Source: Winogradskyella undariae (GTDB taxonomy: Bacteria > Bacteroidota > Bacteroidia > Flavobacteriales > Flavobacteriaceae). From it: 64,000 nucleotides of DNA. A program made the position numbers and the translations under genes. Location: assembly GCF_013285155.1 (NCBI RefSeq), contig NZ_JABTEL010000015.1, positions 1-64,000 on the forward strand. Reading direction: 5' to 3'. Below, one piece after another: positions 16,134-25,633 of this stretch (positions within the stretch are counted from its first letter, which is position 1; each line of letters opens with the position of its first letter). The notes beneath the pieces were generated by a model. The model did no database searches. It saw only the letters and a program-made list of their open reading frames with translations, and had not been told where the DNA came from.

Positions 16134-16976
16134 TTAGCTGGTAAATAGTCTTAGCGTAAATGATGTGGCGCGCTTATAGAGTTTAAATTTTAAGAAAACT
16201 ATAAAGCCAACGGTGCCTAATTCTACAACGGGTGCAAAAAAGCCTTGACCAAAATCGGTCCCAAATAAGTTGGTCCAGAAATTGGTGTTTAATTCCGTAT
16301 AGATCGCATTGATAAATACATTGACTAAGAAGAAAGCAGGAACTAACATATAGACGGCTGCATAGAGTTTAAAAAAGGTATAGGCAAGTGAACGGAATTT
16401 TTCAAATACGGCGAGACTTATAACCAAAGGGAAAAAGGCTTGCATAATTCCTAATAGAAAGAAGCGTTCTGCTAAAAACAAGGGGTAGATAAATAGATCC
16501 AAAATCCAAAGCATGGTGCTTAGTATAAAGGCTAAGAGCTTGAATCCATAGAGTGGTGTAAGTAAAACTTCATAAAGTAGGGTCATTGCCATACTTGCAG
16601 CATCTAATAAGCCTACATCTTCTTCAAGTGGTAAATCTTGTAGTTGTAATGGTAATAACGCAGGTGCAGTCCCTCTATATTGCCCCTCAATGGCTACTAA
16701 TATGCCATCAAAAAAACCTAACACCTGCGTTGAGAAAATAACCAAGAGCACAACAGCAAAATTCTTTGCGAGCTCACCAGGACTTAAGCCCCACGAATAC
16801 CCATCTTTATCCGCAACACCTTCATTGTATTTTTTTAGAATATTGATTAAGAAAAATAAAACCGCTAGCGTTTTCATTCCTGCAATAGTGTATTGCGAGA
16901 AGCTGCTGTTTTGTATGGTTTGAAAAATCGTATCGATATACTCAAGTCCAATTCCTAAAATAATCGCTGCGGTCAT
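16134..16976 (-). CDS. traJ: Conjugative transposon protein TraJ
   Basis: The 280-aa polytopic membrane protein (about six transmembrane helices) matches VirB6-like TraJ: IDTIFQTIQNSSFSQYTIAGM at the N-terminus and FRSLAYTFFKLYAAVYMLVPAFFL in the C-terminal half. It forms part of the inner-membrane DNA channel. It starts 2 bases after the preceding gene of the operon. Confidence 0.85.
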   Translation of the reverse strand: MTAAIILGIGLEYIDTIFQTIQNSSFSQYTIAGMKTLAVLFFLINILKKYNEGVADKDGYSWGLSPGELAKNFAVVLLVIFSTQVLGFFDGILVAIEGQYRGTAPALLPLQLQDLPLEEDVGLLDAASMAMTLLYEVLLTPLYGFKLLAFILSTMLWILDLFIYPLFLAERFFLLGIMQAFFPLVISLAVFEKFRSLAYTFFKLYAAVYMLVPAFFLVNVFINAIYTELNTNFWTNLFGTDFGQGFFAPVVELGTVGFIVFLKFKLYKRATSFTLRLFTS

Positions 16977-16978
16977 TT

Positions 16979-17617
16979 CTAAAAGTTTGTTTCGCGATTA
17001 TTAACTTTGTCTTGCATTTTTCTAAAGGAAATAATAGCGCTGTAGCGCTTCGTTTTTATCGTGATGTTCACAACCATTTCTTTAGATTCTTGTTCCTTCT
17101 TTCTGAGAACTTCAGCACGTTCTGCATCCGTCATTTTTAGATGGTCACTCGATAGGACTTCGTCAATAAAATCTACGGTATCTAAAGCGTTTTGAACTAT
17201 AGCATCAAAGGATTCTGCAATTCGAGTTACTTCTTCAGGTTGTATATAAGGCGAGTTCAAAATGTCCTGCAAATCAGTTTGCATCACTTGAATTAGACGC
17301 TGATTGTTTTGTGCAATTTCCTCAACCGCTCGGAGTTGTTGTACGACACTAGATACTTTTTCTATCGCTTCTTTGGCGTCTTTCAAAAATTGTACAGACT
17401 TAATCATTTGCGCAGTTTGTTTGCCCGATTCTACCAATTGCTTGACAAGACTAACAAAATTGGTGTTGTCATAGGTGGGCATGCCTTGGGCAGTAGCCCT
17501 ACCAGGGCATAAAAGAGTAATACTAAAGATGCCCCCCAAAACTAATGTTTTGATTTTTGTTTTACCTAGAGCAAGTCTATAGCTTAAGTGTTCGAGAATT
17601 TTGTTTGATAATTTCAT
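16979..17617 (-). CDS. traI: TraI-like conjugation protein (DUF4141-type)
   Basis: About 212 aa. The start chosen is ATG at 17617 (MKLSNKILEHL), not the longer frame that overlaps the TraG gene. An N-terminal export signal is followed by a long coiled-coil-rich region (about 55-180; SVVQQLRAVEEIAQNNQRLIQ), as in the DUF4141/TraI proteins between traG and traJ. It probably acts in the periplasm like VirB5. It follows the TraG stop by 4 bases. Confidence 0.75.
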   Translation of the reverse strand: MKLSNKILEHLSYRLALGKTKIKTLVLGGIFSITLLCPGRATAQGMPTYDNTNFVSLVKQLVESGKQTAQMIKSVQFLKDAKEAIEKVSSVVQQLRAVEEIAQNNQRLIQVMQTDLQDILNSPYIQPEEVTRIAESFDAIVQNALDTVDFIDEVLSSDHLKMTDAERAEVLRKKEQESKEMVVNITIKTKRYSAIISFRKMQDKVNNRETNF

Positions 17618-17621
17618 AATA

Positions 17622-20024
17622 TTATAGTTTTGATGTGAATTTTTTAATTGCCATTTCCATATTTTGACACTTGTCATAAATTGCCATTATAGCTTCATTT
17701 TCTTGTCCATCAGTTAAGTAAGCGGCATAGACTTCCTTCGGGACTTCGAGCCTGAAAATGTTGCTTTCTTTACCGATTTTGATGAACATTTCAGTATACT
17801 TCCGTGAACCAGAAAGATTGTTTTTAATGGATTTTAATTGGTTTAAATCATGGTTTGATAGATTGAGTCTTTTTACAAGTTCCTCATAACCTTTTTCATT
17901 ATTCAGACTATAGATAACTTGGGTGTTTTCTAAAATACTAGCTGAGGTTGCATTGTCTGGAAGTTGATTAATGGATTGTAGGATGATCCCAATAGCTCCA
18001 TTTTGTTTTCGTATCGCTTGATAGTAAAATTCAACACTTTCTAAGACATTGTCAAACTTCAGTTGTTTCGCGAACTCATCGAATAAAATGATGCCTTTTT
18101 CGGCTCTGTTTTTCCATATGGTTCTTTGGATCGCCGATTTAATTAACTTCAACATTACCGATAAAATTTCCTTATTGTCTTTCACTTCATCTAGCTCAAA
18201 AACAATTAAGCGTTTATCTTCTATTTTATACGTCTGATCCTCGCTTACTTCAAATAGAAAACTATATAGACCATCGCCAACATACTCAGACATAACGTGC
18301 AAAAAGCTGGTCACATTAAAGTAGTCGGGATGGATTTTTAAGCGACTCAGAAGATCGTTCTGGTGCTTTTCTATATAATTGTAGAAGCCTTCGAGTGAAT
18401 GCTGTTTAGAAGTGTGATGATAATAATGACGCAATATTTTCTTAACCGAAACCGATTGTGCTTTGGTGACTTTTATATCGGAAGCAAACAGTTCAAATAG
18501 AAATACGGATAAATCCTCTAAGCGTTCTGGAGTCAGATCTTTGACCTCGCTGATATAAAAGGGATTGATCCCTAAGTTTTGTCCGCTTTCATAACGCAAT
18601 ACGGTATAGTTTTGAGGATAGAGTTTGGCAAATTTGGTATAAGAACCCCCCAAATCAATGATGACTAATCGTACTCCACTTTCAAAATATTGCCGTAAGA
18701 TGTTATTAGCTAAAAACGATTTGCCTTCACCTGTGGGAGCGAAAATGGCGAAGTTACGAGCTTTGATGCGCTTCTTATTTTCATCCCAAACATCTTTTAA
18801 TACCGGAATGTTATGTTCTCTATCGTTAAAAATAATGCCGGTTTTATCGGATTTGTAATTGGTGTTATTAATGAATAGACAAAGCGCGTGTTTCAAATCG
18901 GTAACGTATAAATCGTTGTTTGAGAAATTGGATGAAAAGCAACAGTAACTATTCAGGATATAATTTTTGCGTTCTTCACCTCTTGGATAATAAGGAATGA
19001 TATCCAATTCCTTAAATTCAGTCTTAATTTGTGAGGTGATCTTATCTAAAGTTTTAGCGTCTTTTGACCAATAGATAATATTGAGATGACCACGAATGAT
19101 TCGTGAATTATCATCGGCATTAATTTGATCTAGAATGTGTTGAATTTTTCCTAGAACGACTTTGTTTTGTGAACCAAAATTGGAACTCTTATTAAGTTCC
19201 TCGATTTTCTTATCCAATAGCTTACGCCACTTTTGCTTGTCGTCCAGATAAAGAATCTGGTTAACAATGTGATTCTCGTTAAGTGTAAGCCCTATACCAT
19301 CAATAAATCCTTGATGAAATACAAAATCGTCCGAAGTAAATTTCTCATTGGTTTTGCTACTTTGTACATTGTCCCCAAAGCATAATTCACTGTTGACGGC
19401 AAGCGCATCAAAATGGTTTTCGCCTATGGTGACGTTTTTCTTTTCCAATAAAATGTCCGTGTCGAACCCCTCATTGAAACCATTGAAATATTGACGTGTT
19501 AATTGCTGAATAGCTTCTGGTGGTAGTGGAAGAAATTCCATTTTACGACTGTTGTTGATAAAGGAAACGGAATCGTTTACGGCGTTGGAGAAGCTTTTAA
19601 TATTTTCATCTAGTTCTTGTGCAATGCCTTTTGAAATTGTTTTGAAAGGGTTGACATATTTAGGATGGTTAAGAGCCTTGTTCTTGGTTAAGATGAAGAA
19701 CAAATAGCAATGGTGTGTTATATGCTCACGACCTTTAAAATGCGCGTGTGTGGCTTTTTCGAGAAAGGTGGTGTTTGGAAGTGGGTCTGAGTTATAAGTT
19801 TTTTTGAGATAAATGTCTTGTTTATGGACCACGGTGCCAATAGGTAAGGATTTGAACGCCTGAAACCATGCACTGTGTATATCTTCAAAATCCTTTTCAG
19901 ATAAGGAATAGATTTCTGGCAGATGCCCCTTATAGCACAATACCACATTACCATTATTGGCAAATACCATATGGTCTTTAATAGCGACAATGGGGTAATA
20001 TTTTGAAAGGTTAATCGTGTTCAT
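17622..20024 (-). CDS. traG: Conjugation ATPase TraG (VirB4-type)
   Basis: The 800-aa ATPase of the VirB4 class has Walker A APTGEGKS at residues 429-436, VIIDLGGSY shortly after, and GIILFDEFAKQL as Walker B. The N-terminal half (EIYSLSEKDFEDIHSAWFQAF) is the typical TraG leader. It powers assembly of the transfer apparatus at the inner membrane. It overlaps traF by 14 bases. Confidence 0.9.
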   Translation of the reverse strand: MNTINLSKYYPIVAIKDHMVFANNGNVVLCYKGHLPEIYSLSEKDFEDIHSAWFQAFKSLPIGTVVHKQDIYLKKTYNSDPLPNTTFLEKATHAHFKGREHITHHCYLFFILTKNKALNHPKYVNPFKTISKGIAQELDENIKSFSNAVNDSVSFINNSRKMEFLPLPPEAIQQLTRQYFNGFNEGFDTDILLEKKNVTIGENHFDALAVNSELCFGDNVQSSKTNEKFTSDDFVFHQGFIDGIGLTLNENHIVNQILYLDDKQKWRKLLDKKIEELNKSSNFGSQNKVVLGKIQHILDQINADDNSRIIRGHLNIIYWSKDAKTLDKITSQIKTEFKELDIIPYYPRGEERKNYILNSYCCFSSNFSNNDLYVTDLKHALCLFINNTNYKSDKTGIIFNDREHNIPVLKDVWDENKKRIKARNFAIFAPTGEGKSFLANNILRQYFESGVRLVIIDLGGSYTKFAKLYPQNYTVLRYESGQNLGINPFYISEVKDLTPERLEDLSVFLFELFASDIKVTKAQSVSVKKILRHYYHHTSKQHSLEGFYNYIEKHQNDLLSRLKIHPDYFNVTSFLHVMSEYVGDGLYSFLFEVSEDQTYKIEDKRLIVFELDEVKDNKEILSVMLKLIKSAIQRTIWKNRAEKGIILFDEFAKQLKFDNVLESVEFYYQAIRKQNGAIGIILQSINQLPDNATSASILENTQVIYSLNNEKGYEELVKRLNLSNHDLNQLKSIKNNLSGSRKYTEMFIKIGKESNIFRLEVPKEVYAAYLTDGQENEAIMAIYDKCQNMEMAIKKFTSKL

Positions 20025-20295
20025 AATTTAAATCAGAAATTCTTTTGTTACTTATAAGTTTTGGAAAGGCTTTTGTCATCTGGAAAAGCTGTGGATGGTT
20101 TGTGATCCGTGTTAAAGCCACATATAAGCTGGCATTAAAAAACATCAGACCAATTATAATCCCAAAGCTGAATGAGAAAATGATGATTAATAATGAGGCT
20201 AGAACAACCATCATCATTAAGGCAAATAGAGCAATGGGCAATCCAAAAATGACTGCCCGTTTTCTTATGTTCTTATAGACTTCAAACCGTTTCAT
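20011..20295 (-). CDS. traF: Conjugative transposon protein TraF (DUF4133, VirB3-like)
   Basis: The 94-aa protein has a basic N-terminus (MKRFEVYKNIRKRAVIFGLP) and two adjacent membrane helices (about 18-60). Length and position between traE and traG are the usual ones for the VirB3-like TraF. Its start overlaps the traE stop by one base, suggesting coupled translation. Confidence 0.85.
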   Translation of the reverse strand: MKRFEVYKNIRKRAVIFGLPIALFALMMMVVLASLLIIIFSFSFGIIIGLMFFNASLYVALTRITNHPQLFQMTKAFPKLISNKRISDLNYEHD

Positions 20296-20582
20296 TAGAC
20301 AACGATGCCTATGAGGTAAGTAAAGATGCCTACCACTGCACCTGCAATCAATACAAATACGAGAACTCGGGTAATGCCCTTTTTAAGATCTGCGTTTTCT
20401 CCAAAGAAATGACCAGCGTTAAAGAGGAAGCCAATTAAAAAAATGACTCCCAAAATAATGGGAAATATGGTTCTTATGGTATCTGAAACATCATTAACGG
20501 AGTCTTCAATACCACCAATCTGAGCAAAGCTTGTGGCTGTTGTCAGTAAAAATGCGAATAGCGTAAACATTAATTTTTTCAT
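20295..20582 (-). CDS. traE: Conjugative transposon protein TraE (DUF4134, pilin-like)
   Basis: The 95-aa protein has a signal peptide (residues 1-20) and two further hydrophobic helices. The motif GGIEDSVNDVSDTIRTIFPIIL is typical of the VirB2-like TraE family. It is the first gene of the minus-strand transfer operon. The 182 bp region upstream, shared with the divergent amidase gene, must hold both promoters. Confidence 0.85.
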   Translation of the reverse strand: MKKLMFTLFAFLLTTATSFAQIGGIEDSVNDVSDTIRTIFPIILGVIFLIGFLFNAGHFFGENADLKKGITRVLVFVLIAGAVVGIFTYLIGIVV

Positions 20583-20764
20583 AAGTGCTAGATTTAGCCA
20601 TTTATCGAAGGGATCTAAATGGCAGGTTTTGATTAATACGTTATGAAATCTATTACGAAATGAAGCTGACGGAAGGAAATCTCTAAATTTTAACGCTAAG
20701 TGGTGTTAAACTTTTGAAGATTGTTAAGGAAGCGGTTGATTCCTTGAATATTGTGTAATCTAAA

Positions 20765-21424
20765 ATGATTATGATGTATACGTTAAATCAAATTATAGTA
20801 TTACTACTCTGCCTGGTTTTTTTTAATCTTTCTTATACGCAGAATGAGAAAGACCAAGAAAACAAAACAACAGTAGTTATAGATCCTGGACATGGTGGAC
20901 TGGATTCTGGAGCCATTGGAGTAAATGGTGTATATGAGAAGGATATTGTTCTGAATATCGCTATGGAAATAATTCGACTGAACAATATAATGGAAAACCC
21001 TATGGAAATCTATCTAACTAGATATTCCGATACCTTAATTTCAATACGTAATAGAACAGAATTAGCCAAAAAACTAAAAGCTGATGTGTTATTATCAATA
21101 CATTGTAACGCTTCAAGGAATCCGAAAGCTGAAGGTGCTGAAATTTATATTTGGGATGGCGAAAGTGATTTTTCAAGAGCTTCAATTCTGTTGGCCTATC
21201 ATTTACAGAGAGTATTCTCTAAGAAAATAGGACTAAAATCTAGAGGTGTGAAGTTTGCTAATTTTCAGGTTTTGAGAGGGTTGTATGAATTTTGTCCTGC
21301 TGTATTAGTTGAGCTTGGATTTTTGTCTCATTTTGATGAAGCAACATTTTTAGCTGATAAAAAATATAGTAGTTATATAGCATTGGTTATCATAGAAATT
21401 CTATGGAAATATTTTGAAAAATGA
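20765..21424 (+). CDS. N-acetylmuramoyl-L-alanine amidase (Amidase_3)
   Basis: The 219-aa protein has a signal peptide (about residues 1-25) and the Amidase_3 zinc motifs VVIDPGHGGLDSGA, a downstream Glu (YEKDI) and LLSIHCNASRNP. PAVLVELGFLSH is near the C-terminus with the catalytic Glu. It cleaves the peptide stem from glycan in the periplasm. Its location divergent from traE suggests local peptidoglycan opening for the conjugation channel. Its stop overlaps the start of a 34-aa ORF (ATGA). Confidence 0.85.
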   Translation: MIMMYTLNQIIVLLLCLVFFNLSYTQNEKDQENKTTVVIDPGHGGLDSGAIGVNGVYEKDIVLNIAMEIIRLNNIMENPMEIYLTRYSDTLISIRNRTELAKKLKADVLLSIHCNASRNPKAEGAEIYIWDGESDFSRASILLAYHLQRVFSKKIGLKSRGVKFANFQVLRGLYEFCPAVLVELGFLSHFDEATFLADKKYSSYIALVIIEILWKYFEK

Positions 21425-21525
21425 AGGAGTTATTAGAAGCGGTTGTTAAGACGTTAAAAGAAGTAATTAAAACTTTTCTAAAAGAAATTCATAAGTTAAA
21501 GAACTACAATATAGAATACTTTTAG
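21421..21525 (+). CDS. 34-aa amphipathic peptide overlapping the amidase stop
   Basis: The start codon overlaps the amidase stop in an ATGA junction (21421-21424), the usual sign of translational coupling. The peptide begins MKELLEAVVKTLKEVIKTFL and forms an amphipathic helix with Leu, Val and Ile spaced every three to four residues, alternating with Lys and Glu. It could be a membrane-active or protein-binding peptide partnered with the amidase. It could also be a chance ORF. Confidence 0.4.
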   Translation: MKELLEAVVKTLKEVIKTFLKEIHKLKNYNIEYF

Positions 21526-21657
21526 TGACGAGAAGTATCTTTAACTCCTTAGGTTTTTCGTCAAATAGTATTATGCTTAGAAAAAAATAATCTGCTAAAA
21601 ACTACTTGTTAGATAAAATAAAACCCTTTAAAAGACTAATGGAAAACCTTATTAGAA

Positions 21658-22428
21658 ATGCCTAGATATTTAATATATTTCCTAAAAAGAAAAGGTAATA
21701 TTTTGTATAGCTATTTTGTTTTAAATAATGATAAGAGTATTTCTAATCGAATTGAAGAAGTTACGAGAGATTTTTCAATGTTCAACTCATTTGGAAATTC
21801 GACGTCTTACAATGATGCGATGACAATTATTCTCAAAAGAAAACCTGACTTGATTTTCATCAATTTTGACGACGCATTAGAGAATCCTTTCGAGTTTGTT
21901 AATGAACTAAATAGTTGTTTTGAAATTCTTCCAGAATTTGTCGGAATCTCCACCTCTTTTGAATTCGCGTATAAAGCGCTAAAACATGATTTTAAGGATT
22001 ACTTAATGGAATCCATTTTGGAATTAGAGCTTAGAAAGCTATTAATGAAATTTAAAAAAAAACAAAAGCTTCAAACTAATAAAAATCTTTGTTTACAATC
22101 TTATAAAGACTTTCGGTATATAAATACAGACACTATATTATTTTTAAAAGCAGATAATAATACAACTGACTTTTATATGATAGATGGTACTGTAGTTAGT
22201 GCATTTAAGACATTAAAAGTATTTGAGAGTACTTTACCTAATAATTTCTTTCGAATTCATAAGAGTTATATAATAAATAAGAATTATGTATCGAGAATCA
22301 ACTATGGTAAGTCAAAATGTACAGTTACCAATACAACACATAAGCTACCCTTTACGAAAACATATATTGATAATATTGAATTCATAAAAGAGTCATTGTC
22401 TGATATTTCTATTTCTAATTTAAATTAA
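21658..22428 (+). CDS. LytTR-family regulator with degenerate receiver
   Basis: About 256 aa. The C-terminal half (about 140-250) is a LytTR DNA-binding domain (FLKADNNTTDFYMIDGT; FFRIHKSYIINKNYVSRI). The N-terminal half has receiver-like spacing (RKPDLIFINFDDAL; ALKHDFKDYLMESI), but the position expected for the phospho-acceptor Asp is Asn69, so it is probably a pseudo-receiver. It lies between the amidase unit and a lipoprotein/two-component cluster and may regulate either. A shorter start is possible. Confidence 0.7.
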   Translation: MPRYLIYFLKRKGNILYSYFVLNNDKSISNRIEEVTRDFSMFNSFGNSTSYNDAMTIILKRKPDLIFINFDDALENPFEFVNELNSCFEILPEFVGISTSFEFAYKALKHDFKDYLMESILELELRKLLMKFKKKQKLQTNKNLCLQSYKDFRYINTDTILFLKADNNTTDFYMIDGTVVSAFKTLKVFESTLPNNFFRIHKSYIINKNYVSRINYGKSKCTVTNTTHKLPFTKTYIDNIEFIKESLSDISISNLN

Positions 22429-22638
22429 TTTCGCTCTTCTATAGGCGCTATTCACCCTCGGAACCCTATCGTTCACTTAATGTGATTCAAAAGTCATTCT
22501 TATAATAGTTTTCTTACTTAGGTTTATCATATAAGAAGCTTCTTCATAATGTATTGAGAATTAAATAAGTCTCAATGCATAACAGGTCACACCTAATTTC
22601 AAAGGGTGGCCTATTTGTATAACCTAACATTTTAAATT

Positions 22639-22800
22639 ATGAAGAATCCAAAAAATCTATTCGTTTTATTATTATCTACAATATTATTTTTCTCTTGTAC
22701 TCCAGAAAGTCTTTTAGATGAAGAACCTGTAGCTACTGAGGATATTTATGCCACTGGTGATAATAGCTCTGGTGAAATAGATAATGATAGAGATAACTAA
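22639..22800 (+). CDS. Small lipoprotein (53 aa)
   Basis: The ORF begins MKNPKNLFVLLLSTILFFSC, a clean lipoprotein signal with Cys20. A short acidic tail ends in GEIDNDRDN. Similar tiny lipoproteins with acidic tails lie beside TPR-type sensor kinases in flavobacteria. A terminator hairpin follows at 22823-22858. Its role is unknown; it might be an envelope partner of the downstream kinase. Confidence 0.65.
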   Translation: MKNPKNLFVLLLSTILFFSCTPESLLDEEPVATEDIYATGDNSSGEIDNDRDN

Positions 22801-22822
22801 TTTCTCTATCACTATTGATTTA

Positions 22823-22858
22823 AGCTCTTAAATAATATTTAAGGGCTTTTTCTTTACA
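22823..22858 (+). terminator. Terminator after small lipoprotein
   Basis: AGCTCTTAAAT pairs with ATTTAAGGGCT (one G-T pair) and is followed by TTTTCTTT. The Bacteroidetes -7-like element TACATTTG (22855-22862) lies at its edge, close to the kinase start codon at 22867. Kinase transcription may therefore begin very close to its start codon. Confidence 0.55.
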
Positions 22859-22866
22859 TTTGTTTT

Positions 22867-24870
22867 ATGTTGAAAAAGAATAAAAACAGGATACTATTAT
22901 TAACTTGCTTTTTTTGGGTTGCTTTGATTTCATGTAATCAAAACTTACCAAATCAAAATGGTATTGAGTCAACAAATGATAGTATCAATTATTATCTTAA
23001 ACATAATAAGAATTTGTCTAAGGCAAAGGCTTTAAATGATTTAATTCATAATGACTCACTAAAAAAAGTAAATGTTTTAAAAATAGCTTTTCAGGCTTTT
23101 AAAAACTCTGATTCATTACTTTTTAAAACGGCAAATGAAGAAGCTGTAAAACTGTCTGTTAAACTTGAGGATTCTATGGGTATTGCTGAAACGCATTGGA
23201 ATTCTGGTTCGTTTTATGCTAGACAAGAAAAGTTAGATTCTGCATATTATCATTATTTCCAAGCTCATAAATATTATTCACTGATTGAATCTGAAAATTA
23301 TGCTGCCAAAATGCTTTATAATATGGCATTTATACAGAGCAGATTAAAAGATTACACGAGTAGTGAATCCAAACTTTTTCAAGCTATCTCTACCTATAAG
23401 CGGCTAGGGAAAAATTTAGCACTATATAGATGTTACAACGCACTCGGTAATAATTACTCAGAGTTAGGGGATTTTGAAAATTCAATTGAATATCATAATA
23501 AATCTATCAAAGTTCTTCAGAATCTAGAGAATAAGAAATCTTATTATGAGCGCAGTTTGAATGACATAGGCCTGCTTTATCAAACTAAAAAAGAATATCC
23601 ATCTTCAATACAAACTTTTGATAAAGCCCTTAATAATAGTAATTTAAAAATACTAGACATACATCTATATGCAAGGTTAATTGATAATTTAGCCTATTCA
23701 AAATTGCTTAACGGAGATACTTTAGGTATTGAGAAGGATTTAATGGAAGCCCTAAAAATTAGAGACAGTTTAAATAATATTTCAGGCATTACTATTAATA
23801 AAATTCATCTTGCCAAGTATTATTTCAAAATCGGTGATACTTTACACGCACTTGAGTATGCTGATAGTGCCAATGAGCTAGCTAATAAATCAAAGAATAA
23901 TAATGACATTTTGACCTCGCTTTTACTGCTTTCTAGAATTGATAAAGTAAACTCCAGTCATTACTTAAAAAAGCACGTAGAGTTAACTGAAAGCCTACAA
24001 AGATACGAGCGAACATTAAAAAATAAATTTGCAAGAATACAATTTGAAACGGATGAGTATATAGAAAAGAGTGAAAAATTAGCACTACAAAAAACGTTGA
24101 TTTTAACTTTTGGTTTTGCTATTGTATCAATTTTAATATTGTTGTATTTGATAAAAGTACAACGATCTAAGAATAAAGAGTTGCAACAAGAACAGTTACA
24201 ACAACAAGCTAATGAGCAAATCTATAAATTAATGTTAAAGCAACAGTCTAAATTAGAAGAAGGGCGCCTAAAGGAAAGACATAGAGTATCTGAAGAATTA
24301 CACGATGGTGTTTTAGGTAAAATTTTTGGAACAAGAATGGGGCTTGGTTTTTTAGAATTAAATGGAGAGTCACACGATTTGGAAAAACATCAGAAATACA
24401 TTCACAATCTACGAGAAATAGAAGAAGAGATTAGAGATATTTCGCATGAGTTGAAAAATGAAATTTTATCTTCAAATGCTGATTATATATCTCTGATCAA
24501 AGACTTAGTTGAAGAAAAAAGCGTCTTGGGAAATTTTGAATATTTTATAGATAGTGAGGATTCTTTTTTTTGGAATGATAGCAACGAAACCATAAAAATT
24601 AATATATATAGAATTGTCCAAGAAGCACTCCAGAATATCATAAAGTACTCAAAAGCAAATCAGGTCTCTTTGCTTTTTAAATATAATAATGAGAACTTAG
24701 TCGTTGTTATAAGGGATGATGGTGTAGGGTTTAACATAACAAATGCTAAGAAGGGAATTGGGTTGATGAATATTAAATCTAGAACGGAGAGCCTGCGTGG
24801 AAAAGTAAAAATCATGTCAGAACCAAATAATGGAACAGTCATTGAGATAAAAATACCATACAACATATAA
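22867..24870 (+). CDS. TPR-containing sensor histidine kinase (NarL/DesK-type)
   Basis: The 667-aa protein has a lipoprotein-like N-terminus (ALISC) and tetratricopeptide repeats over about residues 80-380, probably periplasmic. One transmembrane helix lies near 405-425 with a coiled linker after it. A HisKA_3 box follows (ERHRVSEELHDGVLGKI) with phospho-acceptor His479, and then an HATPase domain (IYRIVQEALQNIIKYSKA; VVIRDDGVGFN; KKGIGLMNIKSR). It is directly followed by its response regulator with no gap. Confidence 0.88.
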   Translation: MLKKNKNRILLLTCFFWVALISCNQNLPNQNGIESTNDSINYYLKHNKNLSKAKALNDLIHNDSLKKVNVLKIAFQAFKNSDSLLFKTANEEAVKLSVKLEDSMGIAETHWNSGSFYARQEKLDSAYYHYFQAHKYYSLIESENYAAKMLYNMAFIQSRLKDYTSSESKLFQAISTYKRLGKNLALYRCYNALGNNYSELGDFENSIEYHNKSIKVLQNLENKKSYYERSLNDIGLLYQTKKEYPSSIQTFDKALNNSNLKILDIHLYARLIDNLAYSKLLNGDTLGIEKDLMEALKIRDSLNNISGITINKIHLAKYYFKIGDTLHALEYADSANELANKSKNNNDILTSLLLLSRIDKVNSSHYLKKHVELTESLQRYERTLKNKFARIQFETDEYIEKSEKLALQKTLILTFGFAIVSILILLYLIKVQRSKNKELQQEQLQQQANEQIYKLMLKQQSKLEEGRLKERHRVSEELHDGVLGKIFGTRMGLGFLELNGESHDLEKHQKYIHNLREIEEEIRDISHELKNEILSSNADYISLIKDLVEEKSVLGNFEYFIDSEDSFFWNDSNETIKINIYRIVQEALQNIIKYSKANQVSLLFKYNNENLVVVIRDDGVGFNITNAKKGIGLMNIKSRTESLRGKVKIMSEPNNGTVIEIKIPYNI

Positions 24871-25542
24871 ATGGAAAATTTAAATATACTAATAGTCGAT
24901 GATCATCCGCAAATTGCTGAATCTTTTAAATTAGCCTTTGAGAAAATTGCCAAGGGAGGCAATCGCTATGATTTTACTATAACTGAAGTAACTACAATCG
25001 ATAGCGCTAATAATCTTATATTACAATCAAAAGACTTCTATTTCGATGTCATTCTTCTAGATATTAAGCTCCCTAAGTCTTCAGATAATAAATTGCTGTC
25101 TGGTGAAGATTTGGGATTGGAAATTAGAAAACACGCTCCGAAATCTAAAATTGTAGTTGCTACGACGTACAACGACAATCATCGAATCAATAATATTTTT
25201 AAAAGTTTAAACCCAGAAGGGCTACTTATAAAAAATGATTTAACACCAAAAGCCTTAGTAAATGCTATCGAAGAAGTTTTAGAAGATATTCCTGCCTATA
25301 CTAAAACGGTAAAACGATTGCTCCGCAAGTTGGCAACAAACGATATTAGTATTGACTATATTGATAGACAGTTGTTATATCAGCTATCTATTGGGACAAA
25401 AATGATTGAACTTCCTGATATTCTCAATATGTCTATTGGAGGAATAGAAAGGAGAAAGCGACAATTAAAAGATGTGTTTGATGTGTCTGGAGGAGAAGAT
25501 AAGGTATTAATTGCTATTGCTAAAGAGAAAGGTTTTATATGA
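24871..25542 (+). CDS. Response regulator, partner of the TPR kinase
   Basis: The 223-aa protein has an N-terminal receiver domain (NILIVDDHPQIAES; phospho-acceptor Asp64 in VILLDIKLP; Lys in GLLIKND). A C-terminal helix-turn-helix (about 165-210) fits the NarL/FixJ type but is diverged (LPDILNMSIGGIERRKRQLK). It starts at the base after the kinase stop. Its targets are probably in the cargo region, but no binding sites were identified. Confidence 0.82.
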   Translation: MENLNILIVDDHPQIAESFKLAFEKIAKGGNRYDFTITEVTTIDSANNLILQSKDFYFDVILLDIKLPKSSDNKLLSGEDLGLEIRKHAPKSKIVVATTYNDNHRINNIFKSLNPEGLLIKNDLTPKALVNAIEEVLEDIPAYTKTVKRLLRKLATNDISIDYIDRQLLYQLSIGTKMIELPDILNMSIGGIERRKRQLKDVFDVSGGEDKVLIAIAKEKGFI

Positions 25543-25633
25543 TTATTTGCCTTATTATTAGTAAGGTTTGTCATTACTGGATCGATTTTAATTTGTTTTA
25601 AGTTGTGGTTTTGTAATAACAAGACCTCCATCA

